Below, piece after piece: positions 29,452-39,224 of a DNA stretch of 64,000 nucleotides (the first letter of the stretch is position 1; each line of letters starts with the position of its first letter). The notes beneath the pieces were generated by a model. The model made no database searches. It had not been told where the DNA came from and saw nothing but the letters and a program-made list of their open reading frames with translations. This DNA comes from Bacillota bacterium. Lineage in GTDB: Bacteria; Bacillota_I; Bacilli_A; RF39; UBA660. The stretch lies in NCBI GenBank assembly GCA_015059195.1, contig SVAW01000001.1, positions 1 to 64,000 on the forward strand, given 5' to 3'. A program made the translations under genes and the position numbers.

Positions 29452-30966
29452 ATGGGACCATTAGTGCTATGTATTTTAGATGGTGTAGGTATTCGTGAAG
29501 ATTCACACGGCAATGCTTTTGCTAGTGCCAAGAAGCCTAATTTTGATTATCTATGGAACAATTATCCACATAGTTTATTAAATGCTAGTGGTACTTATGT
29601 TGGTCTACCCGAAGGTCAGATGGGCAATAGTGAAGTAGGACATTTAAATATTGGTGCCGGAAGGGTAGTTTATCAACCGTTACAATTAATTAACAATAAA
29701 ATTACAGATTTATCTTTTTTTAAAAATAAAGAAATATTAAAAGCTTTTAAACATGTAAAGAAGAATAAGTCATCTTTACACCTTATGGGTTTACTTAGCG
29801 ATGGAGGAGTCCATTCTCACATCAATCATTTATTCGCATTATTAGACATGTGTAAACAAAATGAAATTAAAACAGTTTACATTCATGCCTTTACAGATGG
29901 AAGAGATACTGCACCCAATTCGGGTATTAAATACTTAGAAATGCTTGAAAACAAAATTAAAGAAATAGGTATAGGAGAAATCGCAACGATTTCAGGAAGA
30001 TACTATGCAATGGATAGAGATAACAGATGGGAAAGAATTGATAAGGCGTATCAAGCAATTGTAGATGGAGTAGGAGAACAATATTCATCATTTCAAGAGG
30101 CTATGAAACATAATTATGACAATAACATTACTGATGAATTTATTGTTCCTGCAGTTATTAATAAAAGAGGAATTGTAGAAGACAATGATGCGATTATTAC
30201 GTTTAACTTTCGTCCAGATCGCTTGCGTGAATTATTTTCGCTTATTACAAATCCAGAAAAAGCTGAAATCGAGTGTACATCGTTAACTAACATCAAATTG
30301 ATTACTATGATGCCAGTAAGTGATGAGGTTGTTTATCAAAATGCATTTAATCTAGAAAGTCTAAAGTGTACCTTTGGTGAATATATTAGCCACAAAGGAT
30401 TAAAACAGTTACGCATTGCGGAAACAGAAAAGTATGCACACGTTACTTACTTCTTTGATGGAGGAGTAGAAAAGAGTTTAAGAAATTGTGAGCGTGTTTT
30501 AGTACCTTCTCCAAAAGTTGCAACATATGATATGCAACCAGAAATGAGCGCTTATCAAATTACTAAAACATTGATTGAAAAATTAAATGATTATGATGTA
30601 GTTATTTTAAATTATGCTAATGGAGATATGGTGGGACATACTGGAAATTATGAAAAAACAGTAAAGGCAGTAGAATCATTAGATATTTGTTTAGCACCAT
30701 TATTTAATAAACTTAAAGAATTAAATGGTACTTTAATGATTATTGCTGATCATGGAAATTGTGATTATATGTTGGATAGTAATAATAACCAAGTTACAAG
30801 CCATTCTAATAGTTTAGTTCCGTGTATTATTACGCGTAAAGATATCACATTAAAAGATGGTAGTCTTTGCGATGTTGCCCCAACCCTACTAAAGCTTTTA
30901 GGTCTAAAAGTTCCTAAGGAAATGACAGGCAATATCTTGTTTGAAGAAAATAAAAAAAGTTTATAG
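29452..30966 (+). CDS. gpmI: 2,3-bisphosphoglycerate-independent phosphoglycerate mutase
   Basis: LDGVGIRED, GQMGNSEVGHLNIGAGR, SDGGVHSHINHLF, IADHGNCD. Confidence 0.96.
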   Translation: MGPLVLCILDGVGIREDSHGNAFASAKKPNFDYLWNNYPHSLLNASGTYVGLPEGQMGNSEVGHLNIGAGRVVYQPLQLINNKITDLSFFKNKEILKAFKHVKKNKSSLHLMGLLSDGGVHSHINHLFALLDMCKQNEIKTVYIHAFTDGRDTAPNSGIKYLEMLENKIKEIGIGEIATISGRYYAMDRDNRWERIDKAYQAIVDGVGEQYSSFQEAMKHNYDNNITDEFIVPAVINKRGIVEDNDAIITFNFRPDRLRELFSLITNPEKAEIECTSLTNIKLITMMPVSDEVVYQNAFNLESLKCTFGEYISHKGLKQLRIAETEKYAHVTYFFDGGVEKSLRNCERVLVPSPKVATYDMQPEMSAYQITKTLIEKLNDYDVVILNYANGDMVGHTGNYEKTVKAVESLDICLAPLFNKLKELNGTLMIIADHGNCDYMLDSNNNQVTSHSNSLVPCIITRKDITLKDGSLCDVAPTLLKLLGLKVPKEMTGNILFEENKKSL

Positions 30967-31029
30967 GTTCTATAAGCTTTTTTCGTTGAAAAATATGTCA
31001 AAAAAAGATATAATTAAGTCGGTGGTTTT

Positions 31030-32013
31030 ATGTGGAAAATAGGTAATGTAGAAATCAAAAATAGAGTAGTATTAGCTCCTATGGCAGGCATTTGTAATAG
31101 TGCATATAGAACTATTATTAAAGAAATGGGATGTGGGTTAATAGAGGCTGAGATGGTTAGCGATAAAGCTATTAGTTTTGGTAATGAAAAAACAATTGAT
31201 ATGTTATATATGACAGATTTTGAAAGACCAATATCTCAACAAATATTTGGTAGTGACGTAGAAAGTTTTGTAACATCCGCCAAATATATATACGAACATA
31301 TGAAACCAGATATTATCGATATTAATATGGGGTGTCCTGTTCCTAAGGTTGCAGTTAGAGCCCAAGCGGGAAGTGCACTTCTTAAAGACCCGGATAAGAT
31401 TTATGAAATAGTATTAAATGTAGTAAAAGCAGTTCCAATTCCGGTCACAGTAAAAATACGTAGCGGTTGGGATTTTAATAATATTAATGCGGTAGAAGTT
31501 GCTAAAATAATTGAAAAGGCTGGGGCAAGTGCTATTACGGTACATCCAAGAACACGTAGTCAAGGATATAGTGGTATTGCGGATTGGAATATCATAAAAC
31601 AAGTAAAAGAAATGGTAAGTATACCAGTGATAGGAAATGGAGATATACATACGTGTTATGACGCTAAAAGAATGATCGATGAAACTGGCTGTGATGCTGT
31701 TATGATTGGAAGAGGAGTATTAGGTAATCCTTGGTTAATCAAAGAATGTGTTGACTATTTAGAAAAGGGGATTGAACCCAAGCAAATTACACATGAAGAA
31801 AAAATTTTAATGATTAGAAAACATTTGAATTATTTACTTAAAATTAAACCTGAAAAAGTTGCGATTTTAGAAATGAGAAGTCATGCTTCTTGGTATTTAA
31901 AAGGAATTCCTAATGGAGCAAAAATACGCTCTAAGATAAATCAAATAACAACAACAGAAGAATTTGAACAGTTATTAAATGATTTTGAAGGAGGTAAGTA
32001 TGAAGACAAATAA
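31030..32013 (+). CDS. dus: tRNA-dihydrouridine synthase
   Basis: LAPMAGICNSAYR, DINMGCPVPKV, IGNGDIHTCYDA, MIGRGVLGNPW. Confidence 0.95.
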   Translation: MWKIGNVEIKNRVVLAPMAGICNSAYRTIIKEMGCGLIEAEMVSDKAISFGNEKTIDMLYMTDFERPISQQIFGSDVESFVTSAKYIYEHMKPDIIDINMGCPVPKVAVRAQAGSALLKDPDKIYEIVLNVVKAVPIPVTVKIRSGWDFNNINAVEVAKIIEKAGASAITVHPRTRSQGYSGIADWNIIKQVKEMVSIPVIGNGDIHTCYDAKRMIDETGCDAVMIGRGVLGNPWLIKECVDYLEKGIEPKQITHEEKILMIRKHLNYLLKIKPEKVAILEMRSHASWYLKGIPNGAKIRSKINQITTTEEFEQLLNDFEGGKYEDK

Positions 32014-32599
32014 AAAAGCTACATGTTTAAAAAGAGTGGGTGCATATATTTTAGATGCATTCATATTTAGTTTAATTTTTGGCATATTTATGATGCTTAT
32101 TCCGGAAAGCAACAATGTGATTAATTTAAATCAACAATTATCTGATTTGGGTGAGAAGTTTTTAAATCATGATATATCAATAAGTGTGTATTTTAATCAA
32201 TATGCTGGGATCGTTCATAGTTTAGATAAAGAACTATTTTTAAATAATTTATTTAACATGGTTTTAATGATTGGTTATTTTACTATTCTGCCATTTTATT
32301 ATAATGGCCAAACTTTTGGCAAAAAGATACTGAAAATTAAAGTTGTAAAAGATAATGGAGAATTAACCATGAACGATTTATTAATCAGGAATATGATTAT
32401 AAATGGCATTTTATTTAGTTTAATAGGTTTTACAATCATCTTTATTACTAAAGAGGTGACTTATTTTACAATCATTTCTATTTTAGGAATTATTGAAATT
32501 TTACTAGTAATTACAAGCCTTTTTATGGTATCATATAGACATGACAAAAAGGCAGTTCATGACATCTTGTGTAAAACAAGTGTTATAGAAGAAAATTAG
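32000..32599 (+). CDS. RDD family membrane protein
   Basis: KRVGAYILDAFIFSLIFG; GQTFGKKILKIKVV; HDKKAVHDILCKT. Confidence 0.85.
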   Translation: MKTNKKATCLKRVGAYILDAFIFSLIFGIFMMLIPESNNVINLNQQLSDLGEKFLNHDISISVYFNQYAGIVHSLDKELFLNNLFNMVLMIGYFTILPFYYNGQTFGKKILKIKVVKDNGELTMNDLLIRNMIINGILFSLIGFTIIFITKEVTYFTIISILGIIEILLVITSLFMVSYRHDKKAVHDILCKTSVIEEN

Positions 32600-32610
32600 A
32601 GGTGAAAAAC

Positions 32611-34086
32611 ATGAGAGAATTTACAGAACAAGAATTAGTTCGTAGAAAAAAAATTGATGCGATAAGAGAAGTAACTAATCCTTATCCTGAAAAATATGAA
32701 GTTAATTACGAAATTTGTGACGCGGCTCAATTAGAAGATGGAACTACTGGTGTTAGAATTGCAGGACGTATTATTTTAATGCGCAAAATGGGTAAAATGA
32801 GTTTCTTAACAATTGGAGACATTAAGGGGAAAATTCAAATATCTGTTAAACTGGATATGATAGGAGAAGAAGCATACAATAATTTCAAAAGTTTCTATGA
32901 TTTAGGGGATTTTATTGGTGTAGAGGGAGAAATATTTACTACTCATACTGGTGAAAAGACAGTACGTGCAGATAGAATTGAATTTTTAGGTAAAGCTTTA
33001 AAACCTCTTCCTGAAAAATTCCACGGTATTGAGGATATTGAAACAATTTATCGCAATAGATATCTAGATTTGATAATGAATGATGATTCTAAGAAAAAAT
33101 TCTTACTACGTACTAGATTTATTAAAGAATTAAGAGATTACTTGGATAAATTAGGCTATATTGAAATAGAAACACCAATTTTAAATAATAAAGCTAGTGG
33201 AGCAACTGCTAGACCGTTTGTTACTCATCACAATGCACTAGATATTGATGTGTATTTAAGAATTGCTCCTGAGACTTATTTAAAAAGAGCAGTAGTAGGT
33301 GGATTTACAAAAGTTTTTGAAATTGCTAGATGTTTTAGAAATGAAGGTATGGATGCAACACACCTACAAGATTTTACAATGGTTGAAGGTTATGGTGCAT
33401 ATCTAAATTACAAAGACAATATGAAATTATTACGTGAAATGTTACAAACAATCATCATGAATCTATTTGGAACATTAACTATTACTGTAGGAGATAAAGA
33501 AGTAGATTTATCTGGGGAATGGGCAAGTGTTAGTTTTAAAGAATTAATATTAAAATATGCTGATATTGATATTGATGTTAATAATACTAAAGAATTATTG
33601 CTTGAAGAAATTAAAAACAAAAAAATTGATATAGATTCTGAAGTTCCTTTAGAGAATTTAGGATTTGGTAATTTAGTTGACCAACTATATAAAAAGGTAG
33701 CTCGTCCACATTTAGTAAATCCAATTTTCTTAACAGAACATCCAATTAGCCTATCTCCTTTAGCTCGTGCTAATGATGATAATAAAGAACTGACAGATCG
33801 TTTCCAATTAATTATAAATGGAGCTGAAATTATAAATGCTTACTCAGAATTAGTTGATCCACAAGAGCAAGAAGCACGCTTGTTGGAACAAGCTAAACTT
33901 AAAGCTGGTGGAGATGAAGAAGCAATGCCTATGGATTATGATTATATCGAAGCTATGGAATATGGAATGCCACCAATTAGTGGTTGGGGAATGGGAATTG
34001 ATCGTTTAATTCAATTATTAACAAGTTCAGATAACATTAAGGATGTGGTATTATTCCCGCTAATGAGACCAAAGGATGGAGAATAA
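32611..34086 (+). CDS. lysS: Lysyl-tRNA synthetase (class II)
   Basis: FEIARCFRNEGMDATHLQDFTMVE, GWGMGIDRL. Confidence 0.96.
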   Translation: MREFTEQELVRRKKIDAIREVTNPYPEKYEVNYEICDAAQLEDGTTGVRIAGRIILMRKMGKMSFLTIGDIKGKIQISVKLDMIGEEAYNNFKSFYDLGDFIGVEGEIFTTHTGEKTVRADRIEFLGKALKPLPEKFHGIEDIETIYRNRYLDLIMNDDSKKKFLLRTRFIKELRDYLDKLGYIEIETPILNNKASGATARPFVTHHNALDIDVYLRIAPETYLKRAVVGGFTKVFEIARCFRNEGMDATHLQDFTMVEGYGAYLNYKDNMKLLREMLQTIIMNLFGTLTITVGDKEVDLSGEWASVSFKELILKYADIDIDVNNTKELLLEEIKNKKIDIDSEVPLENLGFGNLVDQLYKKVARPHLVNPIFLTEHPISLSPLARANDDNKELTDRFQLIINGAEIINAYSELVDPQEQEARLLEQAKLKAGGDEEAMPMDYDYIEAMEYGMPPISGWGMGIDRLIQLLTSSDNIKDVVLFPLMRPKDGE

Positions 34087-34088
34087 AC

Positions 34089-34628
34089 ATGGATTTATAT
34101 GTAGTTAGACATGGTGAAACTAATGAAAATATTAACAAAGTAATGCAAGGCAATATGGATACTTTATTAAATGATACAGGCAGAAAACAAGCTTTAGAAG
34201 CAAGAAAAAAGTTGGGAGATGTAAAAATAGATTTAATTATTTCATCCCCTAAGGCTAGGGCGTTAGAAACTGCTCAAATAATTAGTAATGGAAGATTTCC
34301 GATTATTACGGATGATAGATTATTAAGTCGAGATCATGGAGAGTTTCAAGGAAAAACTCGTTATGAAGTTGACTTAGAAGATTATTGGAATATCAAAATA
34401 AATAGACAATATGAAAAAGCTGAAAGTGTAGGCCGCATGTTTGAACGCATTACTGATTTACTAGAAGACATCAAGAAAAACTATAAGGGAAAAACAGTTA
34501 TGCTTGCTACACACAGCGGAATTTGTAGAATACTTTATTATTATTTTAATGGTATTCCAGAATCAGGAAGTTTGTTAGATTATGAATCTACAAATTGTTC
34601 TTTAGAAAAATATGAATTGGAGGATTAA
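34089..34628 (+). CDS. Histidine phosphatase (phosphoglycerate mutase-like) family protein
   Basis: YVVRHGETNENIN, LATHSGICR. Confidence 0.9.
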   Translation: MDLYVVRHGETNENINKVMQGNMDTLLNDTGRKQALEARKKLGDVKIDLIISSPKARALETAQIISNGRFPIITDDRLLSRDHGEFQGKTRYEVDLEDYWNIKINRQYEKAESVGRMFERITDLLEDIKKNYKGKTVMLATHSGICRILYYYFNGIPESGSLLDYESTNCSLEKYELED

Positions 34629-34629
34629 T

Positions 34630-35823
34630 ATGAAAGTTTTATCGGTTAACTGTGGTAGTTCATCATTAAAATTTCAGATGTATGAAATGCCAGAGGAACA
34701 AGTTTTAATTAGTGGTTATGTAGAAAAGATTGGTCAACCAGATTGTTTTTGGACAGTTAAGGTTAATGGTGAAAAAATAAAGAGCCAAAGACCACTTCAA
34801 AATCATACTGAAGCAGTAGAAGTTTTAATAGAAGAATTATTTAAAAATAATATTGTGGAAAGTTTAGATGAAATTAAAGGAGTAGGACACAGAGTACTTC
34901 ATGGTGGAGAGATTTACGATAAATCTGTGATCATAACAGATGAAGTAGTTGAACATGTTAAAAATTTAACTAAATTAGGGCCACTTCATCACCCAGGAAA
35001 TCTTGCTGGTATTGAAGCTCTAAAGAAAGTTTTGCCAGAAGTACCAATGGTAGCAGTTTTTGATACTGCATTTCATCAAACAATGCCAAAACGTAATTTT
35101 ATTTATCCTGTACCAATGGCTTGGTATAAAGAATATGGTGTTCGTAAATATGGATTCCACGGAACAAGTCATAAATATATAACAGAAACAATGAAAGAAA
35201 AATTAGGCAAAGATAATGTAAATTTAATTATTTGCCATATTGGTAGTGGAGCAAGTATTGCCGCTATTAAAGACGGAAAATGTTACGATACAACTATGGG
35301 ACTAACTCCGTTAGATGGATTAATGATGGGAACTCGTAGTGGGGCAATTGATCCATCTATTCTAGAATATGTGTGTAAAGAATCAGGAAAAACAATTGAA
35401 GAAATTACAAATGATTTAAATAAGAAAAGTGGTTTCTTAGGAGTTGCTGGAGCAGCAGATTGTCGTGATGTTGAAGAGTTAGTTAAAGAAGGTAATGAAG
35501 ATGCCATTTTAGCATACGACTTATATTGCGATAGAATTGCTAAATACGTTGCAAATTACTATCTTGAGTTAGAAGGAAAAGTAGATTCAATTGTATTTAC
35601 CGCAGGTGTAGGAGAAAATGGTTTTATTGTGAGAACTAAAGTAGCCGAAATGTTAAAACCATTGGGAATTAGATTAGACGAAGAAGTTAATAATAATACA
35701 GCTTCATTTAAATCAATCAAAGAAGGTATTATCAGTTCAAGTGATTCAACAGTAGAGGTGAGAGTACTTCCAACTGATGAAGAAATTATGATTGTAAGAG
35801 ATACTTATGAATTAACAAAATAA
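34630..35823 (+). CDS. ackA: Acetate kinase
   Basis: MKVLSVNCGSSSLKFQMYEM, FDTAFHQTMP, YGFHGTSHKY, FTAGVGENG. Confidence 0.97.
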   Translation: MKVLSVNCGSSSLKFQMYEMPEEQVLISGYVEKIGQPDCFWTVKVNGEKIKSQRPLQNHTEAVEVLIEELFKNNIVESLDEIKGVGHRVLHGGEIYDKSVIITDEVVEHVKNLTKLGPLHHPGNLAGIEALKKVLPEVPMVAVFDTAFHQTMPKRNFIYPVPMAWYKEYGVRKYGFHGTSHKYITETMKEKLGKDNVNLIICHIGSGASIAAIKDGKCYDTTMGLTPLDGLMMGTRSGAIDPSILEYVCKESGKTIEEITNDLNKKSGFLGVAGAADCRDVEELVKEGNEDAILAYDLYCDRIAKYVANYYLELEGKVDSIVFTAGVGENGFIVRTKVAEMLKPLGIRLDEEVNNNTASFKSIKEGIISSSDSTVEVRVLPTDEEIMIVRDTYELTK

Positions 35824-35824
35824 G

Positions 35825-35848
35825 GCGGAAACAACCGTCTTTTTTATT
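35825..35848 (+). terminator. Intrinsic terminator after ackA
   Basis: GGCGGaaacaaCCGTCTTTTTT (imperfect stem) with T-run. Confidence 0.5.
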
Positions 35849-36051
35849 GACAAACTGAACAAAGCGTAATAAAATTAAAATAGACAAGGGATTAAGATAG
35901 TATGGTTAGAGTAATTACAAAAAACAAGTTAACAAAAATAACCACCTGGGGGGTGGGGGATTTAAGTAACCATACTATAACTAGAAAAATAAATAAACAC
36001 GAAAGAATTTTAGAAAATCCATCGTTCTAAAATTTGTTTTCGTGTTTTTTT
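35847..36051 (+). ncRNA. Conserved leader RNA, copy C (promoter, 12-bp stem with interrupted G6TG5 tract, terminator-like hairpin)
   Basis: TTGACA 35847-35852, N17, TAAAAT 35870-35875; stem arms 35897-35908 and 35967-35978; GGGGGGTGGGGG 35948-35959; terminator hairpin 35996-36051. Confidence 0.75.
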
Positions 36052-36083
36052 GTGTACCTTGTTAAAAATAGTAGGAAAGAAAG

Positions 36084-36289
36084 ATGAAAAAGCAGAGGAT
36101 GCATATTGGGATAAACCCAATTTATCAAACAGTTGGTTATACGGTGGAACAGCATATTGGGCATCTACGCCTCATGCCGACCTCTCTAGCCACGCGTGGC
36201 ATGTGGGCTCTGACGGCTACGTGAGTCACAACCTTGTGGTCATTGGCAGCTACAACGGTGTTCGCCCAATAATTTTATTAGAAGTATAA
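36084..36289 (+). pseudogene. Internally deleted prepilin cassette retaining first codons and hypervariable C-terminal tail
   Basis: aggaaagaaagATGAAAAAG start context as in copies A/B, then directly GATGCATATTGGGATAAACCC...AYWASTPHADLSSHAWHVGSDGYVSHNLVVIGSYNGVRPIILLEV in a frame offset from the ATG. Confidence 0.7.
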
Positions 36290-36381
36290 TTTAACCAAGC
36301 GTTTGCTTAGTTTTATTTTTAAAATAAATCATGGTGATTTTTCTATATTTAGTGTATAATTGATTTAGAAAAGGTGATATT

Positions 36382-37347
36382 ATGGCAAATGTTTATAAAC
36401 AAATATATAGAAAGATAAAAAAATATGATACAATTGTTATTGCTAGACATATTGGTGCAGATCCAGATGCGCTAGCAAGTCAACTTGCACTTAGAGATTC
36501 AATTAAAAATACCTTTCCTAAAAAAAAGGTATATGCGATAGGATGTCCGGCATCTAAATTTAAGTATTTAGGTTCTTTAGATAAGTTTGTCGATAGTTTA
36601 TATGATGAGGCATTATTAATAGTAACAGATACCCCGGATTATAAGAGAGTGGATGGGGTAGATGCCAAAAGGTTTAAAGATTCTATTAAAATAGATCATC
36701 ATCCATTTGTTGAAGAATATTGTAATTTTGAATTTATCGATGACACTGCTAGTAGTGCTTCGCAATTAATAATGGAGCTAATTTTTAACACACCATTAAA
36801 ACTAACTAAAGAAGTTGCGGAAAAATTATATATTGGATTAGTATCAGACACCAATAGATTCCTATTTACTTATACAACAGCTAAAACTTTTGCACTAGTA
36901 TCACGACTAATTAACGAAACTAATTTGAATTTTGCTCCATTATATGAATCATTATATACGCGACCAATTAGGGAAGTAAGATTTGAAGGGTATATTACCA
37001 ACAATATGCAAATTACTGATAATGGCTTGGCGTATATTAAATTAAATGATGAAATATTAGGTGAATATGGTGTTGATTCTGCTACTGCTGGGAATATGGT
37101 AAATAATTTTAATTATATTGACGAGATTTTAGCTTGGGTTGTGTTTTCTCACGATAAAGTTAATGATACTATAAGGGGGTCTATTAGGTCTAGAGGTCCA
37201 ATTATAAATGAAACAGCTGCCCAATTTGGTGGTGGTGGTCACATCTTTGCCAGTGGTATTAGACTAAAGGAAGAATCCGAGGTAGATGCTTTAGTAGAAG
37301 CATTAGATCAAGTTTGTAAGCAATATAAAGAAGATAATAATTTATAA
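36382..37347 (+). CDS. nrnA: DHH-family phosphoesterase, NrnA-like oligoribonuclease
   Basis: IARHIGADPDALASQLAL, VTDTPDYKRVDG, KIDHHPF, GGGGHIFASG. Confidence 0.88.
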   Translation: MANVYKQIYRKIKKYDTIVIARHIGADPDALASQLALRDSIKNTFPKKKVYAIGCPASKFKYLGSLDKFVDSLYDEALLIVTDTPDYKRVDGVDAKRFKDSIKIDHHPFVEEYCNFEFIDDTASSASQLIMELIFNTPLKLTKEVAEKLYIGLVSDTNRFLFTYTTAKTFALVSRLINETNLNFAPLYESLYTRPIREVRFEGYITNNMQITDNGLAYIKLNDEILGEYGVDSATAGNMVNNFNYIDEILAWVVFSHDKVNDTIRGSIRSRGPIINETAAQFGGGGHIFASGIRLKEESEVDALVEALDQVCKQYKEDNNL

Positions 37348-37379
37348 AAAGAAATGCATAATATACATGCATTTCTTTT

Positions 37380-37784
37380 TTAAATGACTGGATTTTCTAC
37401 ATCAGAAATTTGTTTTCCTTCTCGCGCTTGTAAAACGACATATAATGCAATTCCTGATGCAATCACTGTTAAAACTGATGCAACTAGTTGTAAATTATAT
37501 GGTTTTAAATCTTCACCTTCTTCTTTAGAAATTTTATAAAGAAGGAAGTTAATAATCAAAAATACAATTACAATAATTAGTATCAGTGTTCTATTAAATG
37601 TGGATAATTTTTGGGTTTGTGTGGCATTTAAAATAGGTTCCTTTTCTTCCATTTCAAGTTTTTGATTATATAAAAGTAATATGGAAATCAGTACTGTTCC
37701 AATGCTAATTATTGATGCAATAATTTGCACATTAATAGCATCTATTTCTATTTTAATATTTTCTTCGCTATGTTTATTATTCAT
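37380..37784 (-). CDS. Small multi-pass membrane protein, unknown
   Basis: Three hydrophobic segments; own hairpin terminator at 37350-37380. Confidence 0.6.
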   Translation of the reverse strand: MNNKHSEENIKIEIDAINVQIIASIISIGTVLISILLLYNQKLEMEEKEPILNATQTQKLSTFNRTLILIIVIVFLIINFLLYKISKEEGEDLKPYNLQLVASVLTVIASGIALYVVLQAREGKQISDVENPVI

Positions 37785-37883
37785 TTTTAAGTATAAACCC
37801 TTTTTTTAAATGCCACATATTTTCACCTATTAAATTATATTCAATAAATATTTGATAAGAATTTTATAACAAAATAGATGAAT

Positions 37884-38336
37884 TTATAAATAAAATTCAT
37901 CTATTTCGGCATCTTTGAGTCTTTCCTTATCTTCTATTTGCCAAATAGTTTTTATTGCTTCTAACGTTGCCTTTTCTTCTTTTTCTATGATATCTGATAA
38001 GGATAATACGCCTATATATTTATCACCATCTACTATTAGTAGTCTTTTAATTTTGTTCTGCCTCATTAAATCTAACGCATCTTTTAGCTCTCTATTCCAA
38101 TCTATTTTAATAACATTTTTATTGATATAGTCTTCAATGGGACTATTATTATCACAATTATTCGCAACTGCATTAATTACTATATCTCTATCAGTTATGA
38201 CACCAAGTACTTTATTTTCTTTTAAAACAGGAAGAAATCCAATGTTATGTTTTTTCATAATGCTGGCTACTTCATATAAAGGCATATTTATATTAACAGA
38301 CACAATCCCTTTTTTTAATATCTCTTTTATTCTCAT
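37884..38336 (-). CDS. Tandem CBS domain protein
   Basis: MKKHNIGFLPVLKENKVLGVITDRDIV; MRQNKIKRLLIVDGDKYIGVLSLSDI. Confidence 0.88.
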   Translation of the reverse strand: MRIKEILKKGIVSVNINMPLYEVASIMKKHNIGFLPVLKENKVLGVITDRDIVINAVANNCDNNSPIEDYINKNVIKIDWNRELKDALDLMRQNKIKRLLIVDGDKYIGVLSLSDIIEKEEKATLEAIKTIWQIEDKERLKDAEIDEFYL

Positions 38337-38407
38337 TTTATCACCAATTATATCTTTTACATATTTATAAAAAATATTCATACACATAAACTTAAATAGG
38401 TGATTAT

Positions 38408-39187
38408 ATGAATAACCGGATTAGATTGAAACGAAAAATTATATTATTTAAACCAAGAAAATTGCGACATAAAAAAATAACTATATTTATAGTTACTATG
38501 TTGTTTTTTCTGATAGCGGTTTGTTCTATTTTTAGTATAATCAATAAAAAAGTATCTCCTGTTTTATTAAACTATGCCGAATTAGAAGCTAAAAGATTAG
38601 CCTCTGTTATAATTAATTCGGCAATTAATAAAGAAGTTTCTAAAAATATTAATTTAGATAAATTGTTTATCATTGCTAAAGATAGCAAAGGAGAGATTAT
38701 TACAATAGATTTTAACCCTATAGAAGTAAACCAAATACTAGTCGCAACGACAGAGTTAATTCAAAATAGTCTTAAAAAGTTAGAAGATGGGGATGTAAAT
38801 GGACTAGATCTACCTAGTTCAAATTATTTGAGTTCGGATAAAAGTTTAAAAAAAGGTATTATTTTTGAAATTCCTAGTGGCTTAATTTTTGATAATGCAT
38901 TTTTTAATAATTTAGGGCCTAAAATACCAGTAAAATTAAATTTGGTGGGAGACGTGATTAGCGAAGTTACTACTAATGTAACTAATTATGGAATCAATAA
39001 CGCCTTAATTGAAATAAAAATTAATTTAAAACTCACAGAACAAGTAATTTTGCCTATTGCTACTAGTAAAATGGAAATTGATCTTAGTGTCCCACTTGCC
39101 TTAAAGATTATTCAGGGAACAGTTCCAAATTATTATTTAAACGGAATTAGCAGCAGTTCTGGCGTAGTTTCAATTCCTATAGAATAA
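38408..39187 (+). CDS. yunB: Sporulation protein YunB
   Basis: Single TM then DFNPIEVNQI, LDLPSSN..., GIIFEIPSGLIFDNAFFNNLGPKIPVKLNLVGDV. Confidence 0.85.
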   Translation: MNNRIRLKRKIILFKPRKLRHKKITIFIVTMLFFLIAVCSIFSIINKKVSPVLLNYAELEAKRLASVIINSAINKEVSKNINLDKLFIIAKDSKGEIITIDFNPIEVNQILVATTELIQNSLKKLEDGDVNGLDLPSSNYLSSDKSLKKGIIFEIPSGLIFDNAFFNNLGPKIPVKLNLVGDVISEVTTNVTNYGINNALIEIKINLKLTEQVILPIATSKMEIDLSVPLALKIIQGTVPNYYLNGISSSSGVVSIPIE

Positions 39188-39224
39188 AAGATAATAATAT
39201 GGTATACTAACTATAGGTGATAAT

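Noticed and set aside
36050-36083. TTG start of the ORF-track 79-aa protein in cassette copy C
   Set aside because: The TTG lies in the terminator T-run with no RBS; the real start context is ATG 36084, which is out of frame, so this is treated as a remnant.
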